Positions 26,314 to 36,219 of a DNA stretch of 64,000 nucleotides are shown piece after piece; the first letter of the stretch is position 1, and each line of letters begins with the position of its first letter. Under the pieces are notes generated by a model, which was not told the DNA's origin, did not search any database, and saw only the letters and a list, made by a program, of their open reading frames with translations. This DNA comes from a bacterium. Its GTDB lineage: Bacteria > Auribacterota > Tritonobacteria > UBA1439. The stretch covers positions 62,001 to 126,000 of the forward strand of contig JAQUPF010000003.1 in NCBI GenBank assembly GCA_028716845.1, in the 5' to 3' direction. The position numbers and the translations under genes are program-made.

Positions 26314-28389
26314 TCAGCCGATCGTGCCGAGGAGGAAGCGGCCGCTGTAGTTCCTGATCAGTTCCCGCCGGAGCAGGCGGTGGGCCGGGTCGCGCAGCCA
26401 CCGGTCGCGGTCGGCGATCCGCTCCGCCGCGGTCCGTGCGGCCCGGAGGACCTCCCCGTCCCGGTCGAGCCGGGCGAGGCGCAGGGCGGCGGCGCCGTGC
26501 TGCCGCCCGCTGAAGAACTCCCCCGGCCCCCTGATCTCGAGGTCGATCTCGGCGATGCGGAAGCCGTCCGCCGTCTCCTCGAGCGCCCGAAGCCGCCGCG
26601 CCGCCTCCTCCGTCGCGGGGCTGCCGTCGAGGAGGAAGTACGACCGCTCGCGCCCCCGGCCGATCCTGCCGCGCATCTGGTGGAGCTGGGCGAGGCCGAA
26701 GCGCTCCGCGTGCTCGACGAGCATGACGCAGGCGTTCGGGACGTCGAGCCCCACCTCGATGACGGACGTCGCCACGAGGACGTGGACCCGCCCCTCCCGG
26801 AACGCCGTCATGACCGACTCCCGCTCCTCCCGCCGCATCCGGCCGTGGACGAGGCCGACGCGGAGGCCCGGGAAATGCTCCCGGGAGAGGCGCTCCGCCA
26901 TGGCGCGCGCCGCCCCGAGCGGCAGGCGCTCGCTCTCGTCGACGAGCGGGTAGACGATGTACGCCTGCCGGCCGGCTGACGCCTCGCGGCGGATGAAGTC
27001 GTACGCCTTCCCGATCGCGCCCGGCGGGACGCGGCGGGTGACGACGGTCCCCCGGCCGGGCGGCATCTCGTCGAGGACGGAGACGTCGAGGTCGCCGTAG
27101 AGGGTGAGGGCGAGCGTCCTGGGGATCGGCGTGGCGGTCATAACGAGGACGTCGGGGTTCCTCCCCTTCCCCCTGAGGCGGGCGCGCTGGACGACGCCGA
27201 ACCGGTGCTGCTCGTCCACCACCACGAGGCCGAGGCGGTCGAACGCCACCTCCCCCTCCATGAGGGCGTGCGTCCCCACGAGTATCGCCGGCCTTCCGGA
27301 CCGGGCCGCCTCAAGGGCGGCCTCCCGCTCCGGTTGGGGCACGCCCGCCGTCAGCAGCCGGACCTCGACGGGGAGGGCGGCCGCGAGGGAGCGGAGCGTC
27401 CGCCAGTGCTGCTCGGCGAGGATCTCCGTGGGGGCGGCGAGGGCCCCCTGGAATCCCGAGTCGATCGCGGCGAGGAGCGCCGCGACGGCCACCACGGTCT
27501 TCCCGGAGCCGACGTCCCCCTGGAGGAGCCGGTGCATGGGCCGCTCGCGCGCCATGTCGGCGGCGATCTCGTCGAGGGCGCGGCGCTGGGCGCCCGTGAG
27601 CGCAAACGGGAGGGAGGAGAGGAAGGCGGCGAGGAGCGGGCCGCCCCCCCGCTTCGGCGAGCCCGGAAGCTCCGCGAGCTGCCGGCGCTTGAGGACGATG
27701 GCGACCTGCATGAGGAGGAACTCCTCGAAGACGATCCGGCGGCGCGCCCGCTCGAGCGAGGCGGGGTCCGCCGGGAAGTGGATCTCCCGGAGGGCCTCCG
27801 CCGCGGCGGGGAGGCCGGCCTCCTCCCGGACCGCCGGCGGGACGAGGTCGGGGACGGCGTCCGCGTGCCGATCGAGGCAGGCGTGCATGATCGCCCGCAT
27901 GGAACGCTGGCTGAGTCCCTCCGTGAGGGGGTAGACCGGGACGATCCGACCGGTGTTCAGGGCGTCGTCGGCGGCGGGGGCGACGACCTCGTACTCGGGC
28001 GAGAGGATCTGGAGCTCGCCGCGGCGACGGCGCGCCTTCCCCGTGAGGATGACCTCCTCGCCGCGCTTGAACCGGGACTCGAGGTACGGCTGGTTGAACC
28101 AGGTGCCGAGGGCGACGCCGGAGCCGTCGCCGACGGCCGCCTGGAAGAGGAGGAGGCCGCCCCGGAGCCGCTTCGTGCCGAGGGCGAGGACGCGGCCGCG
28201 CACCGTCTCCTCTTCCCCCTCGCGGACCTCCGCGATCGGCCGGATGCGGCTCCTGTCCTCGTAGCGGCGGGGGTAGTGCCGGAGGAGGTCGGCGACGGTG
28301 GAGATGCCGAGGGCGCCGAGGACGGCCGCCCGCCGGGGGCCGACCCCCTTCACGTACTGGACCTTCGTCTCGGCCGCCTCAGCCATCAC
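26314..28389 (-). CDS. recG: ATP-dependent DNA helicase RecG
   Basis: This 691-residue helicase reverses stalled forks and acts on branched DNA. The N-terminal wedge/HhH-like part has VKGVGPRRAAVLGALG. Walker A is GDVGSGKTVVA, the box II motif is D-E-Q-H, motif III is M-T-A-T-P-I-P-R-T-L, and RGRIGRGRERSYFLL-like sequence lies in the C-terminal lobe. Length and order are normal. Two adjacent ATGs mark the start, beside repeat copy E and divergent from rpmB. Confidence 0.96.
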   Translation of the reverse strand: MMAEAAETKVQYVKGVGPRRAAVLGALGISTVADLLRHYPRRYEDRSRIRPIAEVREGEEETVRGRVLALGTKRLRGGLLLFQAAVGDGSGVALGTWFNQPYLESRFKRGEEVILTGKARRRRGELQILSPEYEVVAPAADDALNTGRIVPVYPLTEGLSQRSMRAIMHACLDRHADAVPDLVPPAVREEAGLPAAAEALREIHFPADPASLERARRRIVFEEFLLMQVAIVLKRRQLAELPGSPKRGGGPLLAAFLSSLPFALTGAQRRALDEIAADMARERPMHRLLQGDVGSGKTVVAVAALLAAIDSGFQGALAAPTEILAEQHWRTLRSLAAALPVEVRLLTAGVPQPEREAALEAARSGRPAILVGTHALMEGEVAFDRLGLVVVDEQHRFGVVQRARLRGKGRNPDVLVMTATPIPRTLALTLYGDLDVSVLDEMPPGRGTVVTRRVPPGAIGKAYDFIRREASAGRQAYIVYPLVDESERLPLGAARAMAERLSREHFPGLRVGLVHGRMRREERESVMTAFREGRVHVLVATSVIEVGLDVPNACVMLVEHAERFGLAQLHQMRGRIGRGRERSYFLLDGSPATEEAARRLRALEETADGFRIAEIDLEIRGPGEFFSGRQHGAAALRLARLDRDGEVLRAARTAAERIADRDRWLRDPAHRLLRRELIRNYSGRFLLGTIG

Positions 28390-28404
28390 GACGCCCGCCC
28401 GGCC

Positions 28405-28590
28405 GCGGATTCAATGAACCGCTTCACCGCGGATCTCCACGGATGCAACTACAGTTCAAAGTGAAAAGTCGAAAGTTCAAAGCGGCGATAATCCGCGAAG
28501 ATCTGCGGTAAAACCCCTTTCTTGTTCAACTTTGGGCTTTCGACTTCCTGATCCAGGGCAATCCGTAATAATCCGTGTCAATCCGTGGCT
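28405..28590 (+). repeat. Composite intergenic repeat, copy E
   Basis: It has the same orientation as copies C and D: CACCGCGGATCTCCACGGAT, ACTACAGTTCAAAGTGAAAA, GATAATCCGCGAAGATCTGC, then AATCCGTAATAATCCGTGTC units. It lies between divergent recG and rpmB and ends about 30 nt before the rpmB promoter. Confidence 0.8.
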
Positions 28591-28621
28591 ATTGGTCCAT
28601 CGCATCATTGAGTGAAAAGTA

Positions 28622-28650
28622 TTGCACAATCGGCCCGGTGCGTCTATTAT
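28622..28650 (+). promoter_or_regulatory. Promoter of rpmB
   Basis: TTGCAC (28622-28627) and TATTAT (28645-28650) have a 17-nt spacer, 25 nt before the start codon. This is a strong sigma-70 type match. Confidence 0.75.
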
Positions 28651-28675
28651 GGCCCCTCTCGGAAGGAGATCAACG

Positions 28676-28906
28676 ATGTCGAGGATATGCTCGATCTGCG
28701 GCAAGAAGCCGGCCGCCGGCCGGAAGATCACGCGGCGCGGCCTCGCGAGGAAGAAGGGCGGCGTCGGGAGGCGCATCACCGGCGTGGCCCGGCGGCGCTT
28801 CCTCCCGAACCTCCAGACGGTGAAGGCCCTCGTCGATGGCAAGCCGAGGAGGATCCGCGTCTGCGTCGCCTGCCTGAAGGCCGGCAAGGTCACCAAGGCG
28901 GCCTGA
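28676..28906 (+). CDS. rpmB: 50S ribosomal protein L28
   Basis: This is a 76-residue basic protein, MSRICSICGKKP at the start with C5/C8, and C-V-A-C near the end. RFLPNLQTVKALVDGKPRR is typical of L28. The zinc-binding (C+) form of L28 is indicated by the four cysteines. GGAAGGAGAT lies 5 nt before the ATG. It has its own promoter. Confidence 0.95.
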   Translation: MSRICSICGKKPAAGRKITRRGLARKKGGVGRRITGVARRRFLPNLQTVKALVDGKPRRIRVCVACLKAGKVTKAA

Positions 28907-29105
28907 TTGTAGACGTTGTATCGATCATTATGCCCCGCAACAAATTGCGCCGATATTCGCCCCCTTAGAACTATCGGCGCACCGCTTTCCTGAACATGCA
29001 TATCGCCCGGGCCAGCTGATGCGGTCCCTCACCCCCGTCCGTCGAGCATATGAAGCAACTTCAGGTACTTCCATTTCAGGCGGGGAAAAGCGTATGGAGG
29101 GTTGA
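28907..29105. other. Gap between rpmB and the SDR gene
   Basis: About 200 bases of lower GC than the flanks. I see no terminator, repeat module or convincing open frame; a TATGGAGGGT ribosome site for the next gene is at its end. Confidence 0.4.
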
Positions 29106-29858
29106 ATGAAGGAATTCACGGGAAGAGTGGCATTGGTCACAGGCGCCGGGACGGGAATAGGAGAATCCATCGCGGAGCGACTCCACGCCGATGGCGCCTC
29201 GGTTGCGCTTGTCGGCCGCCGCCTTGAAGCAGTGCGCGCCGTATGCGCGAGAATCGATCCTGAAGGCGCGCGTACCGTATCTCTGGAAGCCGATGTGCGC
29301 GATCCGGGCGCCGTGGAGACGGCGGTCAGGCGCACCATCGAGAGATTCGGGAAGCTCGATCTGGCGGTCAATAATGCCGGCATCACCGGACCGGCCGGAA
29401 CGCCCGTTCAGGACCTGGACGTACAGTCGTGGCGCGAGGTGATCGAATCCGACCTCACGGGTGTGTTCCTCTGCATGAAGTACGAAATACCGGCCATGCT
29501 GGCAAACGGCTCCGGGGTCATCGTGAACATGTCATCAGCCAACGGGTTGGTCGGCCTGGCCGGAATGTCCGCCTACACGGCCGCCAAGCACGGAATCATC
29601 GGCCTCACCAGGTCCTCCGCATTGGAGCTCGCGGAATCGAACATTCGTGTATGTGCCGTGGCGCCCGGATACGTGGCCACGCCGAGAATCCTGGATTCCG
29701 GCAAGGATGCGACTGAATGGATGGCGAGCGCCCATCCCATGAAACGGCTCGCCACTCGCGAAGAAGTGGCCGACCTGGTCGCCTATCTCCTCAGCGATCG
29801 GGCCTCGTTCATCACCGGGAGTGTGCATTCCATTGACGGCGGTTACACCGCCCGTTAG
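29106..29858 (+). CDS. SDR-family oxidoreductase of unknown substrate
   Basis: This 250-residue classical short-chain dehydrogenase has T-G-A-G-T-G-I-G, N-N-A-G-I-T-G, N-M-S-S-A-N-G, and Y-T-A-A-K as cofactor and catalytic motifs, ending D-G-G-Y. It resembles glucose/3-alpha-hydroxysteroid dehydrogenase-like SDRs more than FabG. Its DNA looks closer to 57% GC with more A/T-ending codons than the neighbours, a sign of recent transfer. GGAGGG precedes the ATG. No partner gene indicates the substrate. Confidence 0.8.
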   Translation: MKEFTGRVALVTGAGTGIGESIAERLHADGASVALVGRRLEAVRAVCARIDPEGARTVSLEADVRDPGAVETAVRRTIERFGKLDLAVNNAGITGPAGTPVQDLDVQSWREVIESDLTGVFLCMKYEIPAMLANGSGVIVNMSSANGLVGLAGMSAYTAAKHGIIGLTRSSALELAESNIRVCAVAPGYVATPRILDSGKDATEWMASAHPMKRLATREEVADLVAYLLSDRASFITGSVHSIDGGYTAR

Positions 29859-30156
29859 CCGAGCCGTGCATGACAACCGGTTGCATCAGGCCTTCCGCCC
29901 CGCCTTTCCGGCGGCAGGCAGGCGACCCGCGGCTGAAGCGGGGCGTTGACGAAGACATGGAAGGAGCATACTTATGGAGAAGGCGCGCAACAGCAGGTCC
30001 CGGCGATCAGCGCGGAAGGAAGATCAGGCCGCCGGGCGTTGCTGATCCGCTCCGAACCCCCATACTGTCCCGTTCGCAATCCGCGCATATCTGTGATAGC
30101 GTTAATGTCCAAGAGACGAATCCGCGCTCACGGAATCGTTTGGCCGGAAACGGGGA
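29859..30156. other. Gap upstream of the methyltransferase with a small basic frame
   Basis: About 300 bases. It contains a 23-residue frame (29974-30045, starting MEKARNSRSRRSARK) that follows a good GGAAGGAG site, but it is too short to judge. Other overlapping frames look random. No repeat module is present. Confidence 0.25.
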
Positions 30157-30906
30157 ATGAAGGACACCCGCCGCCTGTACACGGACCTGGCGTGGGTGTG
30201 GCCCATGTGGGGCGACGCCGCCGTTGAATACGCCCGCTATTGCCGGCACGTCACGGGCCTGATCCGCCGGCACGCGAAGCGCCCGGTACGCACCCTGCTG
30301 GACATCGGGTGCGGGGGCGGGAAGAACGTCCTGAACCTGAAGCGCGAGTTCAACGTCACCGGCGTCGATCTGAGCTCCGCCATGCTCGCCCAGGCGAAGG
30401 CATTGAACCCGGAGTGCGCGTTCATCCGGGGGGACATGCGGACGTTCAAACTCGGCAGTGCCTTCGACGCCGTCCTGATGGACGATGCGATATCACACAT
30501 GAGCTGCCTCGCGGACTTCGCGGCGGCGTTTCGGACGGCGCACGCCCACCTCCACCGCGGCGGCGTTCTGGTCGCGACGCCGGATGTGACGACGGAGACC
30601 TTCCGGCAGAACCGGACGACCGTGACCCCCGCCGCGCCCGGATCCGCGCCGGCCGGCGTCGAGGTCGTCTTTATCGAGAACACCTATGACCCCGACCCCG
30701 CGGACGAGCAGTATGAAACGACGGTTGTGTATCTCATCCGTGACGGGGGACGCCTCCGGATCGAAACCGACCGCTGGACCATGGGCATATTCAGTCCGGA
30801 CACATGGAGGCGTGTGCTGCGCGAGGCCGGTTTTGAGGTCCACGAGGGACGATACGTCGCGGGCGGGGATGCCTATACGGTGTTCACCTGCGTCAGGACG
30901 AGGTGA
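30157..30906 (+). CDS. Class I SAM-dependent methyltransferase
   Basis: This 249-residue protein has motif I LLDIGCGGGKNV (residues 47-58), an acidic motif II in V-T-G-V-D-L-S-S-A-M-L, and motif III-like IRGDMRTFKLGSAFDAVLMD. The C-terminal half is beta-rich, as in small-molecule methyltransferases of the Methyltransf_25/glycine N-methyltransferase-like type. A GGGGA site precedes the ATG. The substrate is unknown; the next gene encodes a terpenoid-cyclase-fold protein, but there is a 133-nt gap, so linkage is weak. Confidence 0.8.
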   Translation: MKDTRRLYTDLAWVWPMWGDAAVEYARYCRHVTGLIRRHAKRPVRTLLDIGCGGGKNVLNLKREFNVTGVDLSSAMLAQAKALNPECAFIRGDMRTFKLGSAFDAVLMDDAISHMSCLADFAAAFRTAHAHLHRGGVLVATPDVTTETFRQNRTTVTPAAPGSAPAGVEVVFIENTYDPDPADEQYETTVVYLIRDGGRLRIETDRWTMGIFSPDTWRRVLREAGFEVHEGRYVAGGDAYTVFTCVRTR

Positions 30907-31039
30907 AGGCCGAACCGAGCGTTGCAGGCGACGATCGACGGCGCCCCTGAACGCCACGTCCGGCGGTCGCGGGGAGATGGAGGGACCGAACCGCGGCCCG
31001 GGCACCGCTGACGCCCACGCCGGGCCCTGAGTCCACCGC

Positions 31040-32017
31040 ATGAATCTTGCCGATTCACTGTGTGTCCACGAGAACCCGGTCGTCGCCTGCCGGGCCCGGC
31101 GGCTGCTCGCCGGCGAGTCGGAGCGCTCGCGGGCCGTGCGCGGGCTGCGACGGGCGATCGGCTCGTCGGAGATGGCGACCCGCCTCCTGCGGACGCTGGA
31201 CGCCGATCGATTCGGTCCCTACCGCAAGTGGCAGGGGCCGCACTGGACGCTGTACTCGCTGGCGGAGATCGGGTTCCCGGCGGGGGACGGGCGGCTCCTC
31301 CCCCTGCGCCGGTGCGTCATGGACTGGATGTTCGCGCCGGCATTCCTGAAGCCGCCGAGCACCATGTTCTTCCCTGGCCAGCCGCGGCGGCCGCGGCGCT
31401 GCGCCTCGATGGAAGGCAACACCATTTGGTCGCAGCTCGTCCTCGGTATCGTCGATGACGAGCGCGTGCCCCTCCTCGTGGACCGCCTGGTCGCCTTTCA
31501 GTGGCCGGACGGCGGGTGGAACTGCGACAAGCGGCCGGGCGCGCGCGCCTCCTCCGTCCAGGAGACCCTCCTCCCCCTCCGGGGCCTGGCCCGCTGGCAT
31601 CGCGCCACGGGAGACGAGCGGGCGCGGAGGGCGGCGAGGCGCGCGTCCGAGTTCCTGCTCGCCCGGCATCTCCTCTGGCGCAGGAGAGACGGCGCCCTCA
31701 TCGAGCCCGAGTGGGGAGGTCCCGTTGACAGGATCCACTATCCCATCCGCTTCTACGACGTCCTGAGCGCGCTCCTGGTGATGGCGGAGATGGGCCTGGT
31801 GCGCGACCGGCGATGCCGTGACGCCCTCGACCTGCTGGAGCGCAAGCGCCTCGCCGACGGCACCTTCCCCGTCGAGTGGACCAACGTGCGGAAGGCCGAC
31901 CGGATCGTGTCCCGCGGGACTTACGCGGACTGGGGGATGCTGCGCGGGAAGAGGGGCAATCCTCTCGTGACGGTCGATGCCCTCTACGTGCTCGGGGAGG
32001 CCGGACGATCAGCGTGA
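31040..32017 (+). CDS. Prenyltransferase/squalene-cyclase fold protein
   Basis: This 325-residue protein appears all-helical with QW-like repeats such as F-Q-W-P-D-G-G-W-N-C-D and V-Q-E-T-L-L-P-L-R-G-L. These point to a single alpha/alpha toroid of the terpenoid-cyclase/protein-prenyltransferase superfamily. It lacks a DXDD acid motif, so true cyclase activity is doubtful. Similar stand-alone proteins are common in environmental bacteria without known function. It ends 28 nt before the converging V-ATPase operon. Confidence 0.6.
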   Translation: MNLADSLCVHENPVVACRARRLLAGESERSRAVRGLRRAIGSSEMATRLLRTLDADRFGPYRKWQGPHWTLYSLAEIGFPAGDGRLLPLRRCVMDWMFAPAFLKPPSTMFFPGQPRRPRRCASMEGNTIWSQLVLGIVDDERVPLLVDRLVAFQWPDGGWNCDKRPGARASSVQETLLPLRGLARWHRATGDERARRAARRASEFLLARHLLWRRRDGALIEPEWGGPVDRIHYPIRFYDVLSALLVMAEMGLVRDRRCRDALDLLERKRLADGTFPVEWTNVRKADRIVSRGTYADWGMLRGKRGNPLVTVDALYVLGEAGRSA

Positions 32018-32045
32018 AGCGCGGCGCCGATCCGATCCCTGCCGA

Positions 32046-32672
32046 TTACATGCCGCGGGCCTCGAGCATCTCCTTGACCTTCATGAGGCGGACGCGGGAG
32101 CCGCGCTCGGCCTCGTCGAGCTTCCCCTCGATCATCCGCTTCGCCCGGCTGATCTCCGGGATCATGACGTACTCGAGCGCGTTCACCCGGCGGCGGGTCT
32201 TCTCGATCTCGCGGGCGAGGCGCCTGAGGAGGTCCTCCAGCGAGGCGAGCTCGAGGATGCGCGGGAGGAGGCCGCGGAGCTCCGCCACGGCGAGGTCGAG
32301 CTCCTGCGGCGTCGCGATCATGCTGTAGGCCGGCTCCAGCGTGAACGCCTCGAGCCGGAACTCCGAGGCCGTCACCCCCATCACCTTCCGCGTCCCGGCG
32401 GCGACGACCGCCTCCCCCCCGCACTCCTCGAGCGAGAGGGCGATCATCTCGCGCGAGGATGTCGCCGCGGCGAGGGCGAAGAGGCCGAGCGTCCGGGGGA
32501 TGAGGTCTTCGAGGAGCCCGCGCCGGCGCCGGTACTCGTCCACGAGCGGCATGAACTCTTTGACGAGCCCCTCGAGCTTGTCCTTGAGGAGCCGGTGGCC
32601 GCGCTCGGAGAGCTCGAGCCGCTTTCGCAGCCTGAGGAGCTCCATCCGGTTCGGGTTGACGAATATGGCCAT
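32046..32672 (-). CDS. atpD: V-type ATPase subunit D (central stalk)
   Basis: This 208-residue coiled-coil protein is the rotor axle of V1. N-P-N-R-M-E-L-L-R-L-R-K-R-L at the start and a C-terminal long helix RRVNALEYVMIPEI are family marks. It is the last gene of the operon, 18 nt after subunit B. Confidence 0.94.
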   Translation of the reverse strand: MAIFVNPNRMELLRLRKRLELSERGHRLLKDKLEGLVKEFMPLVDEYRRRRGLLEDLIPRTLGLFALAAATSSREMIALSLEECGGEAVVAAGTRKVMGVTASEFRLEAFTLEPAYSMIATPQELDLAVAELRGLLPRILELASLEDLLRRLAREIEKTRRRVNALEYVMIPEISRAKRMIEGKLDEAERGSRVRLMKVKEMLEARGM

Positions 32673-32690
32673 GGGGGTCCGGCCGTAGCG

Positions 32691-34064
32691 CTACGCGCCC
32701 GGGTAGTATTTCTCGATGTACGCCTCTTTGATCCGCTTCAGCTCGCCCTTCGGCAGCATCCCGAGGAGCCGCCAGCCCAGGTCGAGGGCCGCCGCGATCT
32801 CGCGGTTCTCCCCCTCCCCCTGCGCGATGAACTCCCGCTCGAACCGCCCGGAGAACTGCACGTAGAGGCGGTCCGTCTCGGAGAGGGCCGACTCCCCGAG
32901 GACGACGGCGATCTCCTTCGCCGACCGGCCGCGCGCGTAGGCCGCGTAGAGCTGGTTCATGACGCCGGCGTGGTCCTCGCGGGTCTTCCCCTCCCCCGTC
33001 CCCCGGTCCTTCAGCCGGGACAGCGAGGGGAGGACGTCCACCGGCGGGTAGATCCCCTCGTTGAAGAGCGGGCGGGAGAGGAGGATCTGCCCCTCGGTGA
33101 TGTAGCCGGTCAGGTCGGGGATCGGGTGGGTCTTGTCGTCCTCCGGCATGGAGAGGATCGGCATCTGGGTGATGGAGCCGCCCCTTCCCTTGATCCTGCC
33201 GGCCCGCTCGTAGATCATCGAGAGGTCCGTGTAGAGGTAGCCGGGATAGCCGCGCCGCGAGGGGACCTCCTTCCGGGCGGCGGAGATCTCCCGGAGCGCC
33301 TCGCAGTAGTTCGTCATGTCGGTGAGGATGACGAGGATGTGCATGCCGAGCTCGTAGGCGAGGTACTCGGCCGCCGTCAGGGCGAGCTTCGGGACGGCGA
33401 TGCGCTCGATCGGCGGGTCGTTCGCGAGGTTGATGAACAGGACCGCCCGCTCGAGCGCCCCGGTCTTCTCGAACTCCCGCATGAAGAAATCGGACTCCTC
33501 GAAGGTGATCCCCATCGCCGCGAAGACGACGGCGAACTGCTCGCCGGTCTTGAGCACCCGGGCCTGGCGCGCGATCTGCGCGGCGAGCCGCGGGTGGGGC
33601 AGGCCGGCGGCGGAGAAGATCGGGAGCTTCTGGCCGCGGACGAGCGTGTTGAGGACGTCGATCGTGGAGATCCCCGTCTGGATGAACTCGGTCGGGTAGT
33701 CGCGCGCCTCGGGGTTGATCGGGACGCCGTTCACGTCCGCGTACCGCTCGGGGATGACGGGCGGCCCGCCGTCGATCGTCCGCCCGAAGCCGTCGAACAT
33801 CCGACCGACGATGTCCGGCGAGAGGCCGATCTGGAGGCCCTTGCCGAGGAACTTCACCCGCGCGGCGCCCGGGGTCAGGCCGCTCGTCCCCTCGAAGACC
33901 TGCACGAGCGCCTTGTCCTCGTGCACCTCGAGGACCTGCCCGTGCCGCACGCTCCCGTCCGGCATCAGGATCTCGGCGATCTCGGCGTAGGCGACGCCGC
34001 GCACGTCCTCGACGAGCATCAGCGGGCCGACGATGTTCTCGACCGTCAGGTATTCCTTCCTCAT
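32691..34064 (-). CDS. atpB: V-type ATPase subunit B (non-catalytic)
   Basis: This 457-residue regulatory subunit begins [20 protein letters not shown] and includes [20 protein letters not shown] where a P-loop would be in subunit A. The SMIYERAGR and E-G-Q-I-L-L-S-R motifs are present. Its ATG overlaps the subunit A stop (ATGA). Confidence 0.96.
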   Translation of the reverse strand: MRKEYLTVENIVGPLMLVEDVRGVAYAEIAEILMPDGSVRHGQVLEVHEDKALVQVFEGTSGLTPGAARVKFLGKGLQIGLSPDIVGRMFDGFGRTIDGGPPVIPERYADVNGVPINPEARDYPTEFIQTGISTIDVLNTLVRGQKLPIFSAAGLPHPRLAAQIARQARVLKTGEQFAVVFAAMGITFEESDFFMREFEKTGALERAVLFINLANDPPIERIAVPKLALTAAEYLAYELGMHILVILTDMTNYCEALREISAARKEVPSRRGYPGYLYTDLSMIYERAGRIKGRGGSITQMPILSMPEDDKTHPIPDLTGYITEGQILLSRPLFNEGIYPPVDVLPSLSRLKDRGTGEGKTREDHAGVMNQLYAAYARGRSAKEIAVVLGESALSETDRLYVQFSGRFEREFIAQGEGENREIAAALDLGWRLLGMLPKGELKRIKEAYIEKYYPGA

Positions 34065-35839
34065 GACCGTTCTCCGCTCGGTTTGAGCCCCTCGACCGCC
34101 GCGCGCGCGCGCTCCGCGAGGCGGTCGAGCGCCTCGACCTCCTCCTCGGGGACGCCCTTCGCCCGGGAGATCTCGTCCCGAACCGGCAGGCGGAGGATCT
34201 CGTCGAGCTCCGCGCCCGCGGCGATCGCGCCGTAGGCCCAGTGGTAGAAGCCGAGGATCAGCCGGAGGATCCGGAACTGCTTCGGCAGGGAGGTGTAGGT
34301 GTCCACCGGGTCGTAGGCGTTCTGGTGGAGGAAATCCTCCCGTATCATCTTCGCCGCCTCGAGGAGCAGGCGGTCCTGCGCCGAGAGGGCGTCCATCCCG
34401 ACGAGCCGGACGAGCTCCTCGAGCTCCGCCTCCCGCTTCAGGATGGCCATCGCCTCCTGCCGGTTCTTCGCCCAGTACCTGTTCACCTTCTCGCCGCAGG
34501 TCCGGTCGACCGCGTCGCCGTAGAGGGAGTAGGAGGAGAGCCAGTTGATCGCTGGGAAGTGGCGCTGGCCGGCGAGCTTGTCGTCGAGCCCCCAGAAGAC
34601 CTTCACGACGCGGAGCGTCGCCTGGACGACCGGTTCGGAGAGGTCGCCGCCGGGCGGCGAGACGGCGCCGATGACCGACAGGCTCCCCTCGCGGCCGTCC
34701 GAGCCGAGGCAGACGGACCGCCCGGCCCGCTCGTAGAAACTCGCGAGCCGGCTCGCGAGGTAGGCGGGGAACCCCTCCTCGCCGGGCATCTCCTCGAGCC
34801 GGCCGGACATCTCGCGCATCGCCTCCGCCCAGCGGGAGGTGGAATCGGCCATGAGCGCCACGCTGTAGCCCATGTCCCGGTAGTACTCGGCCATGGTGAT
34901 GCCGGTGAAGACGGACGCCTCGCGCGCCGCGACCGGCATGTTGGAGGTGTTCGCGACGAGGACCGTCCGCTCGATGAGCGGGCGCCCCGAGCGGGGGTCG
35001 GCGAGCTCCGGGAACTCGATGAGCACCTCGGTCATCTCGTTGCCGCGCTCGCCGCAGCCGACGTAGACGATCAGGTCGGCGTCCGCCCACTTCGCGAGCT
35101 GGTGCTGGACGACCGTCTTGCCGGAGCCGAACGGCCCCGGGACGCACGCCGTCCCGCCCTTGACGATCGGGAAGAGGGTGTCGAGCACCCGCTGGCCGGT
35201 CACGAGCGGCTCGACCGGCGCGAGGCGCCGCGCGACCGGCCGCGGCGTCCGGACCGGCCACTTCACGAGGAGGGTAAGCGGCCGCTCCCCCCCGGCGGTC
35301 CCGATCACCGCGACCGGCTCCTCGACGGCGTAGTCCCCCTCGGCGATCGAGGCGATCGTCCCCTCCCAGCCCGGCGGCACCATGACCCGGTGCTCGATGA
35401 CGGGCGTCTCCGGGATGACGCCGAGGATGTCGCCCGCCGCGACCCGGTCGCCCCGCTTCCGCCGCGGCGTGAAGTGCCACTTCCGGCCGCGGTCGATCGA
35501 GGGGGCGTCCGCCCCGCGGACGACGAAGTCGCCGTACTCGGCCTTCAGCCGGTCGAGCGGGCGCTGGACGCCGTCGAAGATGGAGGCGATGAGGCCGGGG
35601 CCGAGGTCGACGGTCAGCGGCGCGCCGGTCGGCGAGACCGGCTGGCCGGGGCCGATCCCCCCCGTCTCCTCGTACACCTGGATGGAGAAGCGGTCCCCCC
35701 TGATCTCGATGACCTCGCCGTAGAGCCCCATCTCGCCCACGCGCACCATCTCGTACATCCTGGTGTCGCCGAGCCCCCGCGCGACCACGAGGGGGCCGCT
35801 CACCTTCACGATCTCGCCCCGCGCCTTCCGCTCGTTCAT
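34061..35839 (-). CDS. atpA: V-type ATPase subunit A (catalytic)
   Basis: This 592-residue catalytic subunit has the P-loop [13 protein letters not shown] (about residues 235-247), the V-type bulge domain near residues 110-200, and [11 protein letters not shown]. It hydrolyses or makes ATP in the A3B3 ring. The start overlaps subunit F by 4 nt. Confidence 0.97.
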   Translation of the reverse strand: MNERKARGEIVKVSGPLVVARGLGDTRMYEMVRVGEMGLYGEVIEIRGDRFSIQVYEETGGIGPGQPVSPTGAPLTVDLGPGLIASIFDGVQRPLDRLKAEYGDFVVRGADAPSIDRGRKWHFTPRRKRGDRVAAGDILGVIPETPVIEHRVMVPPGWEGTIASIAEGDYAVEEPVAVIGTAGGERPLTLLVKWPVRTPRPVARRLAPVEPLVTGQRVLDTLFPIVKGGTACVPGPFGSGKTVVQHQLAKWADADLIVYVGCGERGNEMTEVLIEFPELADPRSGRPLIERTVLVANTSNMPVAAREASVFTGITMAEYYRDMGYSVALMADSTSRWAEAMREMSGRLEEMPGEEGFPAYLASRLASFYERAGRSVCLGSDGREGSLSVIGAVSPPGGDLSEPVVQATLRVVKVFWGLDDKLAGQRHFPAINWLSSYSLYGDAVDRTCGEKVNRYWAKNRQEAMAILKREAELEELVRLVGMDALSAQDRLLLEAAKMIREDFLHQNAYDPVDTYTSLPKQFRILRLILGFYHWAYGAIAAGAELDEILRLPVRDEISRAKGVPEEEVEALDRLAERARAAVEGLKPSGERS

Positions 35840-36219
35840 CCCCCGCTCTCCTCGCCTTCCCCGTGCACGATCTCCTCCGGGATCTCCCCTGCCGGCGCCC
35901 GGGAGAGGAGGTCGACGCCGACCGACCGGATGATGATCCCCCGCATCCGCTCGAGCCCCCCGCTCCCGCCGCCGATCCGCGTCGGGACGCGCATGACCGC
36001 GTGCCTCCCCCGCTCTTCCATCTCTGCGACCGCCTCCGGCGCGAGGGCCGCCGCCGCCTCGGTGACGAGGACGAGCGATCCCCTCCCCCGCCCGGCGATC
36101 TCCCGGAGCGCCGCCTCGACGGCCGCCGCGTCGTCCGCCGGGTGCAGGAGCGCCCCCGCGGCGCGGAACGGCGGGATCACCCGCGAGCCGCCGACGACGT
36201 GGATGTTTCCGCTATGCAT
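35836..36219 (-). CDS. atpF: V-type ATPase subunit F
   Basis: This 127-residue protein has a Rossmann-like N-terminal half ([19 protein letters not shown]) and an R-V-P-T-R-I segment near the middle of the fold. It is slightly longer than usual with an acidic tail. Position between C and A matches ntpG of the Enterococcus operon. It binds the D axle. The assignment rests partly on gene order. Confidence 0.8.
   Translation of the reverse strand: MHSGNIHVVGGSRVIPPFRAAGALLHPADDAAAVEAALREIAGRGRGSLVLVTEAAAALAPEAVAEMEERGRHAVMRVPTRIGGGSGGLERMRGIIIRSVGVDLLSRAPAGEIPEEIVHGEGEESGG

Noticed and set aside
29870-30160. 96-codon frame just before the methyltransferase
   Set aside because: No domain, random-looking composition and no ribosome site at its first ATG; overlapping frames look equally good.
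32691-35480. Apparent 929-codon extended V-ATPase subunit B
   Set aside because: The upstream part is an out-of-frame reading of subunit A; the ATGA-overlapping ATG at 34064 gives the normal B subunit.
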